Shown here: one piece after another, positions 26,150 to 38,419 of the stretch
Layout: each line of letters opens with the position of its first letter
How positions within the stretch are numbered: the first letter of the stretch is position 1
Assembly: GCF_009730915.1 (NCBI RefSeq)
Contig: NC_052489.1
Location: 28,203,916-28,267,915 of the forward strand
Reading direction: 5' to 3'
Length of the DNA: 64,000 nucleotides
From: Dioscorea cayenensis subsp. rotundata
Taxonomy: Eukaryota > Streptophyta > Magnoliopsida > Dioscoreales > Dioscoreaceae
Position numbers and translations under genes: made by a program
The notes under the pieces: model-generated
Seen by the model: the letters and a program-made list of their open reading frames with translations, nothing else
Databases searched by the model: none
What the model was told of the DNA's origin: nothing

Positions 26150-28660
26150 ATGGCGCCATGCGTGGCTGCTTCTCCGTTCTCTTCTCTGCTTCGTTCCCTC
26201 TTTTTCTTCTTCATCTTCTTCTCCAAAATCTCCCGCCTTCTCATGTCCAAACGTCTCCTCCCTCGCTTGAAAACCTCAGCAAAATCCTCCCAATCGGACT
26301 CTCGAATCCGAAACCTCGCCTTTACTATTGTTCAAATCCTCAAGTCCCACGAAACCAACCCCAATTGGCCCCAATCCCTTGAAGAAATCTCCCTTAATGA
26401 TGAAGATTTGACACCGATCATCGCGCGGATTCCCGACCCCGATGCGGCTCTCAGTTTCTTCTCCTGGGTTCGCCGCCGCTCCTTCACCGGCTCCCCTGAC
26501 ATCTTTGCTTACTCCGCCCTTCTCCAGGTCCTGTCCAAGTGCAGACGGTTCCCAGATATCGAATTTGTGCTGGAAATAATGAAAAATGAGGAAAAGGCGC
26601 CGACTTGTGAAGCCTTGAGTGCTCTTCTTGATTCTTATTCGACCTCCGGCTTGGAAGATAAGGCTATGAATGTGTATTCTTTGATGAGAAATCAGGGTGA
26701 GGGTTTTCCGAGTGCTGCGGGTTGTAATCCTTTTTTACAGTTACTTGTGAAAAGCCAGCGTTTTGATGTTGCCCGCGAGGTGTATGATGAAATGCTGAAG
26801 AGAGATGGTGGGGCAGATACTTATAGTACTTGTATAATGGTGAAGGGTTTGTGTGTGGAGGGGAGGATGGATGAGGCTAAGAAGTTGATTGAGGATCGGT
26901 GGGGGATTGGTTGCATCCCGAATGTTGTATTTTACAATACACTGATAGATGGGTATTGCAAGAGTGGGGATATTAGGAAGGGATATTTGCTGTTCAGGGA
27001 GATGGAGTCCAACGGGTTCTTGCCAACTTTGTTGACTTATGGAGCTTTGATTAATGGGCTTTGCAAGAAACACAATTTCGAGAAAGTGAAGAAGATATTA
27101 GCACAAATGGAAACACAAGGATTGCATCCGAATGTACAAATTTACAATACTCTTCTGAATGCATGGTGTAAGATTGGTTCATTAGTTGAGGCAAAAGCGG
27201 TTTTCAGACGAATGATTGGAAGTGATTGCCAGCCGGATATTGTAACTTATAACACTTTGATTTGTGGACTTTCAAAAAATGGAAAAATTCGAGATGCCAA
27301 ACATTTTTTGAGGGAGTCCATTAGGAGGGGCTTGGTTCCTAATGCACTTAGCTATACTCCCCTTATACACAGGTATTGTGTTGATGGAGAGGTTGGTCTA
27401 GCATCAAATTTAATTCTAGAAATGATGGAGAAAGGGCACAAGCCTGATCTGGTTACTTTTGGTGCTCTTGTTCATGGGCTTGTGGTTAGAGGGGAGGTCC
27501 ATGAGGCCTTGGTCATTAGAGAAAAGATTATGGAGAGAGGAGTGCTTCCAGATGCATGTATCTATAATGTTTTGATAAGTGGGCTCTGCAAGAAAGGACT
27601 GCTTCGATTTGCTAAAAAGTTGCTTGCTGAGATGCTTGACCATAATATCCTCCCAGATGAATTTGTCTATGCTACACTCATGGACGGATTTATTAGAAGT
27701 GGGAATCTTGATGAAGCGAAGAAGATCTTTGAGTTTTTGAAAGAAAAAGGCATTAGGCCAGGGGTTGTATGTTATAATGCTATGATCAAAGGCTACTGTA
27801 AATTTGGAATGATGAATGATGCTATTTTGTGCTTCCATAGGATGAGGGTGGATGGATTATGTCCTGATAAGTTCACCTATACAACTGTTATGGATGGTTT
27901 TGTGAAGTTCAATGATCTAGATGGAGCTTTAAGGATTTTTGGTGACATGGTGAAGTGTAGATGCAAACCAAATGTAGTTACTTATACTGCACTTATTAAT
28001 GGGTTCTGTAAGTCAGGGAATTTTGACAGGGCAGAACGAATCTTTGAAGAGATGCCATCATGTGGTTTTACCCCTAATGTTGTTACCTATAGCATTCTCA
28101 TTGGCAGCTTTTGTAGAGAAAATATATTTGACAGGGCTGTTGCGTATTTTGAAGAAATGTTGCTTAGGAAATGTATCCCCAACAAGTGTACTTACCATTA
28201 CTTGGTTAATGGCCTGTCAAATGGTGCATCAGTTATTGCTTCTAATGAGAAATATGATCTTCAACAAAATGAAGAACATATGGTTTTGGGCATCTTCAAG
28301 AGTATGACATCTGATGGATGGGATCATAAGACTGCTGCTTATAACACTATTATTCTGTGCCTGTGCAAATATCAGATGGTTGAAAAGGGGATAGAGCTGA
28401 AAAATGAGATGGTTCTAAAAGGATGTGCACCAGATTGTCTCACATTTCTTTTCCTTCTCCATGGAATTTGTGAACAAGGCAGATCAAATGATTGGAGAAA
28501 CATTCTTTCTTGCAATTTTCCAAGAATTGAACTTGAGATCGCATTTAAGTATGCAAAGTTGCTAGATGTATACCTTAATCAAGGAATGAGTTCAGAGGCT
28601 TCATTGATAGTGCAATCACTGCTAGATCAAGGAATGCTTCTAGATATATCAGCTGGTTGA
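26150..28660 (+). CDS. P-class pentatricopeptide repeat protein (At1g52620-like)
   Basis: An intronless ORF of 836 residues. From about residue 115 to 800 it is a run of 35-residue PPR motifs of the P type, with regular pieces such as VVFYNTLIDGYCKSGD, ILPDEFVYATLMDGFIRSG and PNVVTYTALINGFCKSGN. No E, DYW or SMR domain follows, so it is a P-class protein. This class binds organellar RNA and acts in its stabilisation, splicing or processing. By recollection the text resembles the Arabidopsis protein At1g52620; the RNA target is unknown. Two starts are possible: Met1 (26150) puts a very hydrophobic LFFFFIFF stretch first, while Met33 (26246, MSKRLLPRLKTSAKSS) gives a basic, serine-rich presequence typical of mitochondria or plastids. 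I favour Met33. The gene lies 375 bp after the mutase-like gene, same strand. Confidence 0.93.
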   Translation: MAPCVAASPFSSLLRSLFFFFIFFSKISRLLMSKRLLPRLKTSAKSSQSDSRIRNLAFTIVQILKSHETNPNWPQSLEEISLNDEDLTPIIARIPDPDAALSFFSWVRRRSFTGSPDIFAYSALLQVLSKCRRFPDIEFVLEIMKNEEKAPTCEALSALLDSYSTSGLEDKAMNVYSLMRNQGEGFPSAAGCNPFLQLLVKSQRFDVAREVYDEMLKRDGGADTYSTCIMVKGLCVEGRMDEAKKLIEDRWGIGCIPNVVFYNTLIDGYCKSGDIRKGYLLFREMESNGFLPTLLTYGALINGLCKKHNFEKVKKILAQMETQGLHPNVQIYNTLLNAWCKIGSLVEAKAVFRRMIGSDCQPDIVTYNTLICGLSKNGKIRDAKHFLRESIRRGLVPNALSYTPLIHRYCVDGEVGLASNLILEMMEKGHKPDLVTFGALVHGLVVRGEVHEALVIREKIMERGVLPDACIYNVLISGLCKKGLLRFAKKLLAEMLDHNILPDEFVYATLMDGFIRSGNLDEAKKIFEFLKEKGIRPGVVCYNAMIKGYCKFGMMNDAILCFHRMRVDGLCPDKFTYTTVMDGFVKFNDLDGALRIFGDMVKCRCKPNVVTYTALINGFCKSGNFDRAERIFEEMPSCGFTPNVVTYSILIGSFCRENIFDRAVAYFEEMLLRKCIPNKCTYHYLVNGLSNGASVIASNEKYDLQQNEEHMVLGIFKSMTSDGWDHKTAAYNTIILCLCKYQMVEKGIELKNEMVLKGCAPDCLTFLFLLHGICEQGRSNDWRNILSCNFPRIELEIAFKYAKLLDVYLNQGMSSEASLIVQSLLDQGMLLDISAG

Positions 28661-31600
28661 CAAGAGCAATGAGAAACTGCTCTTCTTCTGAGATGAATCA
28701 TACTTGGCTTCAAGCAGAGACGATGGAAGATATCAAGCAATTTTCACCTTATATATTAGTAGAGGGTTTTCTTGAGATAAGTAGCAAATGAGGTGAGCTT
28801 CTTTCTGCAAAGTCAAGAAACGTGCGGTTTTTTTTAGTGACAAGTATTTGACAATCATCCATTTGTTTTGCTTATGCGTCATGGGTTCCCAATATGACAG
28901 TAGTGTGTGTTATATTGTCTTATAAATAGAGACTTCAAAACCACCTGAGGTGCTGCACAAAGATCATTGGTGAAGACTTTAAAACTTTCTTGGTTTGTTA
29001 TTTTGTCTGTGCAATGTAAATCCATTTTATCTTATATATCAGCTTTTCGAAATGGTTGTAGAATACTATGACTAGAAAAGTTCAGAGTTTGAATTCATTT
29101 TGACTTAGGTAGATGGCGACCTTCGTGACTTCTGTAGATGTATCCTGCTAGTGTTCCTCCATATCGCACATTTTAAAATACTAGTTCAACAAAGTGGATA
29201 AGTTACAACCTGTTGATTTATAGAAAATATGAACTTGTACTTCAACTGCTGACTACTTTTACTCTTCTTCAGAGGGCCATCGCACCTGCATATCCAACTG
29301 ATGTCTACTGTAGTCCGACTTCAGACAATTGTAATGGCAACGCTATAACTGTAACAAGTATATAGATGGTGAACTTATGCGGTTCAAGGGAAGAAATGAC
29401 AAGAAATTAATGTGCTGCACCTACTGATAGGCAAGATGGTGGTATCACTACCTGTACTAGTGATAGTGATTTTTCTATGCAATTCATGTGGATGCTGCCT
29501 GTGTGCCAACTTCGTCAACTTCAAGTGAACTGCATTGAGCAAATCTTTTGTGGATATGCATTTAAAGAATAAGCCAAGCTAAAGCTTAGTTACAAGAAGA
29601 GAAGTAGCTCAAGTGGCATGAATTGCAAGAATGAAAGGATACAGTGGGTGAGTCATCATACCACTCTCCTATTTATGCTTTTTTTTATTTTAGCCTTGAA
29701 ATATTTTTGAATAGTGTTTCTTTCCCGGCTAGCATCCACTGATTGATAAATCTAAAGATGCTTATTTAACATTGTGCACAAAAATGCTGAGTTTTATATG
29801 AAATGCAGGTGCACATTCTACGGTGAGCTTAGAGTCATTCTTTGAACAAGAAAGTGAGGTCTGAAAGCCTGCCTTTTCCATCACATATTCTTCTTATAAT
29901 AAAGGTAAGCATTCGTCAAAAGCTGGAATTATAAATAAAGCGAGACCATCAAATGCAATATTTACTGGAGGAGAAGCTCTTGAAGAAATTTTCTTTCTTC
30001 AAATTAAAGCCAGAGGATATATATAATAATTCTCTTCAAAGGGACCGCATTTGGACACCCAAAAATTTTGTTGTAAGCCTATCAGACCAAATCTGCAAAT
30101 TCTGAGCAACCTGTTCATTGTGTAAGTAATAGCAGATTGAGAGCTCAGAGCAGCAGAAGGTAGTATATATGCATCTGAAATCTGATCGTCAAAATTATCG
30201 AATTTATATATTTTTTTGAATGGTTGAATAGAGAAGTTCTAACAAAATTCCACACACTCTCTCAGAGATCCAAGTCAGGTGTGCAGCCACTGGGAAGGTG
30301 TTGTCAAATGTACTCCAATGCCCAAAATCTGAAATCCATCATTTAAGGTTTGGATAATTTATGCATCTCTTTCCATGACATTGACATATTCTATTTGCAT
30401 ATGAATTAATTTACCTCCCCAAAGCTAAAGGTTCATAGTTGGGGACCATGTGCCTCAATTTAGTTGCCAGACAGTTCATGGATAGTGAGATACCACCATC
30501 ACTGGCATCACACAATAAATGCTATAACCGTAACTCCACCCACTATGCTTTTGCTCTAGTGTCATCGGGTCCATGAAACATTAGACCATCAACCTACTTG
30601 ATTGAATCAAAACATTTACTGAAATCAAGCACACATAAATTTCTGTTTCTGAAGACATCTGTATCATGACATATAATATATCTGTGATGGTCAACTGCAA
30701 CTGGTCAATTGTGCTACAACAGAATGGAGTGCAACAATCATGAAAGATTTTAAGTGGTCAGGTCACCAAGAAACTCTGCTTTTTTTAAAAAAATTTAGTG
30801 GCCAAGAGAACACTAGATAATGTCTCCCTATGAGTCTACACACCACTATTTCACAAATTGTGTGACTTTAATGAAATTATGACATGCTAATTGAGGTTTA
30901 GTTATAGCGCTATCAAAAAAAGTCAAAAAGAAGTGTCTGTGCTATTATGGTTCGTGTGGCTTTTTGGGTATTTTTTCTTGTCTTCTCATTTAGTTTCACA
31001 GTCAAACCTTTGGGCCATTGACCTCTCTCTCTCTCTCTCTCTCTCTATTTGTTTCTCTATTATTCCGTATTTTGATATGATGACATTGGTTTGTAACTTT
31101 GTAGTAAGTGTTTATTTATGTAAAATCAATGTGCATTTGGATGGGAGCAACATCATTACTATTGTCTTCATTTGCACCCATTGTTACATGTTTGCTTGTC
31201 TCAATACATTGGGACCAGTGTTTCATGGATCATGGAACTGCCAAATGAACTGTCCTTTTTTTCCCCCTTGTTATTTTAATCATTTTTTTATTTTTTTATT
31301 CTAACATTTATCACGTTTTAAGCTTATGATAAAGTACTAATTAGTTGAGTAAAATTAAAAAAAGAAATATATCTATAATTCGAAGTAATTTTCAAATAAA
31401 ATTAATGTTTGATTTATCTTATTGATATGATATTATATATTTTTTTTCAAATTTTAAAATTTAAAATTTTCATTTAATGCATTCCTATCTTTCCTTGTGA
31501 AGACCAGACCACGCGCCGATCCTATAACTATTCCCGTTTCCCGATGATGAACCGGGAAACGCGCTTTCTAACGGAATCGACGGTGTCAAATTTCGGGTCC

Positions 31601-31906
31601 CATTTTCTGGGTGCCGAAACGTTCCCATTAATCCCGTTCTCCAACAAACGCTATCGCAGTAGCAGTAGCTCTCTCTCCTCTCATTTTCACTCGAATCCTA
31701 TCACCATCCGGTAAGAATACCCCTCACCAACATAATAAACGATACACGCCCTTCAATGGGACTGAGGAGCGGTAAGGTCACCGCTAATGCTCGCCCGCCT
31801 TTACTGCCCTCTTTAACTCCCTCGACGCCAACTCGGGAGCGAGAGCGAAGCCGAGAGCTCCATTGCAATGGCGTGATCTAGGGTTTTGATCTCCGGAGCT
31901 TGGTTG
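28661..31906. other. Intergenic DNA between the PPR and CRK genes
   Basis: No coding gene recognised. The first few hundred bases are the probable PPR 3'-UTR. A (CT)n tract lies at about 31021-31047. About 31500-31906 is GC-richer and is the likely CRK promoter and 5'-UTR; the site ccggtaagaa near 31709 could be a donor of a leader intron. Confidence 0.5.
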
Positions 31907-34900
31907 ATGGGGCTCTGCTATAGCGGTCCTGCGAGATTGGCCACGCCGGAGGAGGAATGCCCACCTTCTCCTCATACGGCGGCTGGTCCGCCCGCTGCTG
32001 CGATGGCGTCGCCTGCTGTGGCGGTTGAGGAGAAGGAGAGTAAGCCGTGGGCATCGCCTTTCTTTCCATTTTATAGTCCTAGCCCTGCTCATAGTCTGTT
32101 TTCGAAGAAATCTCCTGCAGCTGGAGGTGGAGGGACGGCGACGGGGACGCCGAAGAGGTTGTTTAAGAAGCCGTTCCCGCCGCCTTCGCCGGCGAAGCAT
32201 ATTAGGGCAGTGTTGGCTAGACGGCATGGGGTTGTGAAGCCGAATGAAGCGTCGATTCCAGAGGATGGAGGGGAAGCTGGGGCAGTGAGGGATTTGGATA
32301 AGAGTTTTGGGTTCTCGAAGGGTTTTGCAGGGAAGTATGAGCTTGGACAAGAGGTTGGGAGGGGGCATTTTGGGTATACGTGCGCCGCGACGTGCAAGAA
32401 AGGGGAGAACAAGGGACAGCAGGTTGCTGTGAAGGTCATTCCCAAGGCCAAGGTCTGGAAAAGATCTAACTTTCTTCAATTGTCTTCTTGATGTTGATTT
32501 TATTGGATCTCTGATTCTGAAAGAAAAGGGCTCATTTTTATGGAAAAACCAAAGCAATTCTAGAGAAGAAACGGTGCTAACTAAATAGAGTCAGGTTAAA
32601 TACTTGTGGCTATTTGGAGTGGGTTTTAGTTTAGACTTTGAGGACTTTCATATAGATAGGGGTCTTTTCCCTTTTCATTGATGTTCTGAAGCCACATTTT
32701 CGGGCTATGGAGTTGTGAAGTCTGAACTTCGCGAGGGCTTTTCATTGGTGCAAAGTGCTACAGTGGACATGTTTCTGAAGATTATGAGTGGCGTTAATAC
32801 TTTGATGTCAAAATGGAAATTTTGAGGATCTTCTGAGACAAAAGAAGTCTTCCATTGTTACTTCTGCAGTCACTGGCTAATGGGATCTGTGATTGATCAG
32901 GGAAGATCAAATACTATGACTATTTTAATGCATTCATTAACGGGGTAAAAAGAAAACACAGCTCCTTGGCCTCGAAAAGTTGTGTCATATGATACAAGGC
33001 ATTGTATGCGTTATCATTAATTTTACTTCTATAAAGGTGTCTCCCTCTCTTAATTTCAGAAATGCCTTGGTTTTTCTGGGTTGACTTTTTGTGGATTTTT
33101 TAACTTGCTTTGATTACTGAATCTATTGCAGCCATAGCGGGGGTTCTTTGTTTTATCTTTTTTATTTTTTTATTTTATTATTATTATAATTATTGTATTA
33201 TTGTTTGGCTTGTGCAGATATATGAACATCGGGTGAGAGGTGCTAGAAATAGTTTCTATGAGATGTGCATAATAGGATACGGCAACATACCTGTATGAAA
33301 TTGATAGAAAAGAAATGCATACAGAGATTAATGGATTTTAAATATTCTAACACTGAAAATAGATTCAATTTGGCCAGAATGACAAATAGGTAAATAATAT
33401 TTACTCATGTGGTTTCTTGTTTGCTAGTGTATAGAACACTCTCGTCTCTTGTCAACAATGCGCAAAGGCATGTTCTGATGTTCGTGATTTTTGGTGTGGA
33501 TAGATGGGTTATGTTACCAATGTTTATTATATTAATCTTCACATATTCAGACTTGTCTTAGTTATGTCAATACTTTATGCCTGGAGTTGAGGAATTCACT
33601 TATAACAGCAGAAAGGGGATTAGATAATGGCTACATTATAGGACATAGACTGACCCGTCAAAATTACAAACAAGTTCAACTTAGATACTAGACAACTAAA
33701 TAAATATTTATTTACATGATATGGAGTTCAAGAGTGAATGTATACTCTGCATATCTTACTTCTCCTTGAGAGTAGGGAACAAATGAGGATCCTAATGCTA
33801 AGGGCCACTCATAAGCTGATATGCCTGACTTGTCTCGGTGGCATTCTTGAATGAACAAATTACTGTCTTGGTGATATTCTATTACCTGTGTGCTCTGATT
33901 ATCTTAGCCATGTATCTAATATTGACCTTACTGTCTTTGTTTTCTCCTGTATTGTAACTTTTTTTTTCTTTTGCCAGATGACTACACCAATAGCAATTGA
34001 AGATGTTAGGAGAGAAGTGAAGATTTTAAGAGCTTTGACAGGACACAGCAACCTCGTCAAGTTCTATGATTCATATGAAGATAATGAAAATGTTTATATT
34101 ATAATGGAGTAAGTTTTTTGGTTCATTGGCTCCTCTCTTCACTGCTCCTATAACCATATCTCCTTATTTGATGCTCTAACCTTAAGGATTTTATTCATCT
34201 GGTATGGCCTGGACATTTGCCGAACCATAAACTTAGAATATACCTTCTACTTAGGTCCAACCTATATGAATTGCCTAGTTTCTTTTGGTTTGATACTTTA
34301 GTTTAACCTCTTGTTGGCATTGTGGTGTGATGAATAGTTATGTGCTAGATAGCAAGCTGAAGTAGAAGTCCTTGGAGAGCTTATTATATTGCAATAGTAA
34401 TTTTAAGCTTATCTTTAGTAAATTTTGTTGATCTGATGTATATCTACCTCCATTTTCAGATTATGTGAAGGAGGAGAACTCTTAGATAGAATACTTTCAA
34501 GGTAATTTGTCTACCAAATTGCTCTGTGTATTATTAGGGGCAGGCTATTTATCTGCATATTTAATCCTTGAACAGGGGTGGCAAATACTCTGAAGATGAC
34601 GCAAAGGCTGTCATGGTACAGATTTTGAATGTGGTTGCATTCTGTCACCTTCAAGGAGTGGTCCACCGGGATCTCAAACCAGAGGTTATATCTGCCTGCT
34701 GCAAAGTGATATATGTGCATGCTTATGTTCCTAAATTTGCATGTCATTTTGTTTGTCCATTAGCTCTTTCTAAGTGATGACGACTTAGGAAGCAGTACAA
34801 ATAGATGTTGATTTTAGATCTACTTTTATCTGCATGATTGTTTTCTATTCAAATAACCTTAGCATTGATTTTGTTGTATAATTGCAAACTTTACTTAATA

Positions 34901-37089
34901 TTTATAGATTATTTTGTTGTAGAAAAAGTTGGAGTTCTTAAACAACCACTGCAAATTTACTTAGTCTACATTTTGTTAGATTGAAGGAGTAAATCTATAT
35001 TTTGTGATTTATTTTTTTCCTATCTCAATCACCTTTTTCAGTATTCACTGAATTTTCTTTCACTATTTTATTTCCCATTTTTTTTATGCACAAACTTTAT
35101 TATTTCAGATGTATGGTGTTGATTTTTTTTTTTTCTTTCAATGAACTAAACTCATTGTTTTGCATATATTTATTGTTCTGTTCATCTTAATTATTCCAAA
35201 ACTGTTTGTATTTCTTTTCAGAATTTCCTTTTCACTTCCAAGGATGAAAACTCCCAATTAAAGGCTATAGACTTTGGCTTATCTGATTTTGTCAAGCCAG
35301 GTTTGTTGGAACTGGGCAAGACTGAGCTAGAGGTGTTTTGTTACATATATCTTATTATAGGTGCCGGCAGCATCTTAGATTAGCTTCAATTGTTCTCTTG
35401 GGTTTGCAGATGAAAGGCTTAATGACATTGTAGGAAGTGCATATTATGTTGCTCCAGAAGTCCTGCATAGGTCTTACACTACAGAGGCTGATGTATGGAG
35501 CATTGGTGTAATCGCATACATTCTACTATGTGGGAGTCGACCATTTTGGGCTCGAACTGAGTCTGGTATCTTCAGAGCAGTCTTGAAAGCTGATCCAAGT
35601 TTTAGTGAACCCCCTTGGCCTTCCTTGTCTTCTGAAGCAAAAGATTTTGTGAAGCGTTTGTTGAGTAAAGATCCACGTAGAAGAATGACTGCTGCCCAAG
35701 CTTTAAGTATGTGCTGCTGAAATTTTAAAACTTCCTGGTTTTGCATTCTTAATTTTTATAATGATTGATAACTCTGTTCACAGGCCATCCTTGGTTTAGA
35801 AATTATGCTGACATGTCAGTGCCCCTGGATATTCTAATATTTCGAATGATTAAAGCCTATTTACGTTCATCCTCTCTGAGAAAGTCTGCTTTGAGGGTAC
35901 AGATCTTAGATTTTTATATTATTGATTATTTTAGAAGATTTTTTTTATTTGCATCTTTCATTGCTTTTCTAAGTGCACTTATTTATCTCTATTTATTTAT
36001 GGAATAGGCACTCTCCAAAACATTGACCATGGATGAACTCTTTTATCTAAAAGCGCAATTTGATCTCTTGGAGCCCAATAAAAATGGGTGCATAACTCTT
36101 GAGAATGTCAAGATGGTCGGTTAGCTTCACTAATTTAGTTTTAGATGGAGAGTTAGTTTCTTTGCTATGATAATAGACTATTGATGCTGAACATTATTGT
36201 TTCTATGTTCCTTACCAGGCTTTGTTAAAAAATGCAACAGATGCAATGAAGGAATCTCGTGTTCATGATCTTATTGTCTCGGTATTGACTATTTTATCAA
36301 TACCTTTTGTTATTTGTTAGAATTTAAATTGTTTTATCATTTTAATTATGGTACAAATTCCTGTATGTATATTGCCAGCTGAGTGCTCTTCAATACAGAA
36401 GGATGGATTTTGATGAGTTCTGTGCAGCAACATTAAGTGTGCATCAACTGGAAGGCCTTGATAGATGGGAGCAACATGCTCGGTGTGCTTATGAACTCTT
36501 TGAGAAGGATGGGAACCGGGCCATTGTCATTGAGGAGCTTGCTTCAGTAAGTTCTTCAAACGCAGAAAACTCCATTCCAAAATACATATCATTTAAGGAT
36601 GTTACACAAGAATTAAGAATAGTATTAAGTTTTTTTAAAATTTAATATAAAATCTACCAAATTACTAAACTATCCTGTTCTTGGAACCATATCTTTTCTT
36701 GGGATTATAAATATTACTCCTTTTATTTATATAACTTATTAGATTGAATAAAAGTATTGTTGGAAAAATTAAATAAATTTTATCTTGGAACTCTAAAGCC
36801 ACAATTATTTTGACAAAAAAAAATTCTTAGAACAAAACCTAATTCAGAAGGGAGGGAGTACATCATAATTATTTATTTACATTATCATGCCCTTATATAT
36901 ACATATATATATATATATATTCTGACTCATGCTCTTTTGCAATTTTAGGAACTTGGCCTTGGCCCTAATTTGCCTGTGCATGCTGTTCTCCATGATTGGA
37001 TAAGGCACACTGATGGGAAATTGAGCTTCCTTGGATTTGTAAAGTTATTACACGGAGTATCAAGCCGAGCCCTTGCAAAAGCACACTAG
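31907..37089 (+). CDS. CRK: CDPK-related protein kinase (CRK)
   Basis: Eleven exons in one frame: 31907-32452, 33978-34108, 34460-34501, 34576-34684, 35222-35300, 35410-35706, 35784-35896, 36008-36115, 36219-36281, 36379-36546, 36949-37089. The product is 598 residues, the usual CRK size. The start MGLCYS has Gly2 and Cys4, fitting N-myristoylation and palmitoylation at the plasma membrane; it is chosen over the in-frame Met seven codons upstream. A proline/serine-rich variable region precedes the kinase domain (from Tyr144). Kinase residues: GRGHFG loop, Lys176 in VAVKVIP, HRDLKPE at 270-276, DFG from Asp293, APE at 317-319. The C-terminal third has EF-hand-like helices whose loops ([24 protein letters not shown]) lack a full set of calcium ligands, as in CRKs, which are largely calcium-independent. 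Intron 10 holds a small MITE. Confidence 0.95.
36717..36858. mobile_element. Stowaway-like MITE in CRK intron 10
   Basis: About 142 bp, starting ctcc and ending gggaggGAG, flanked by TA on both sides (36715-36716 and 36859-36860). The right end read inward (ctccctcccttctgaatta, then ccaaaataattgtgg-like text) resembles the widespread plant Stowaway pattern. The left end matches only over the first few bases, so this is a decayed or partial copy. Confidence 0.5.
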
Positions 37090-38419
37090 CTAGCAATCTT
37101 GGTTAGATTTACTTGTACAACTTTAGGTGAAGATGGATGAACAAGTCTACTCATTTGGCCAAGTTCTGATTTGGGGCCTGGTTAAAAATGAAACGGTTTT
37201 CCTGTACAATGTGATTTGTTTTTCTCACGTTGTCACCACGAGATCAGTCACACCAGGACTTGGAAGAAATATAAAACCGCAGAACTTGTGTAGTTCTTGG
37301 ATGAGTAAGATAAGGACATTAGTTTAAATTCCTGTAATTTATCTCCTTGTCATTAGATTTCTATGATGCATTGCTTATGATTTTATAGTGTGAAAGTCTC
37401 TGTGGAGTCTAGGGTTCTTACATGTATCTGAACAAGCAAAATTGTATCAGTGGCACTGCACTGCTGTCTTCTGACTTAGGGCATTTGACACTAGAGTATA
37501 TACTCTCTTTCACTGTATTTGCTGTTAATTGTTTGATTTGATGATGTGGAGATAGAAATGCTGTTGGAGTCTTTGAATAATTTTAATAATATTAATATGG
37601 GATTCTCCGCTTTGGTTACCTCTCCCAGTACTCCACTGGATAAAAAAAAAAGGATGTGGCATAATTTATGTAAGAAAGCAGGATGTTGTAATTATTGTTT
37701 TATCAATTATCAATTCAAATTTTCAGACAGAGTACGTTTATGTGAACAGTACAAATATGACTGAGAAAATAGATATGCAGGTTTCACTAATCAAGCCCTT
37801 ACAGTGTCTCGTTGTGTACCGTGTCACAGACTCACAGGCCTACGAGAAAGCTGGGAACATCTGAATATCTGCTTAGAAGTCAGTAGACTGGTTCATAATA
37901 GTTGTCAAGGATACACCCAATACAAACTTTGCAGTGGAACAGAACAGATCATCTTCCTTTTGGAAATTATAATAATGAAAAATAACAATAATAACAATTA
38001 AAAATAGTTTGTACGGTACATAACTTTCTAAAAATTGAAATGAGATCCCATTATGCATATTAATGACAATAATAAAATATAATAAAAGGCTTGTTTAGTA
38101 CATCAGAAAATCAAAAAATGAAACCGTCCCTGATGATATCCATAAATGAACAATAACACATGGTTTGATGTTCTCATCCTGAAAGTCAGTTCATTTAAGC
38201 GAGAACAGCGTACACCCAGCACCACCACCATCATTTTCCAGCATTATCATCCCCACAGTGCACTCAGTAGTCAGTAACCAGTCCATTATTTCAGACGATG
38301 ACGTGTCATTGGTAAAATATGAAGCTTACCATCACTAACAAAACAAAACCAGCCTTCTTTTTCAACAATTAAGAATACAACTACTTTCTAAGGTTGCAGA
38401 GTTACTGCACGCTCCGCAT
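37090..38419. other. Convergent 3' flanks of CRK and UROS
   Basis: The region between two converging genes: the CRK stop at 37089 (plus strand) and the UROS stop at 38420 (minus strand). It should contain both 3'-UTRs. No further gene or repeat of note seen. Confidence 0.6.

Noticed and set aside
27416-27838. 140-codon minus-strand ORF
   Set aside because: Antisense shadow of the PPR repeats.
31784-32557. Arg-rich 257-codon ORF on the minus strand
   Set aside because: Antisense shadow of the GC-rich first exon of the CRK gene, whose exon chain and domains are clear on the plus strand.
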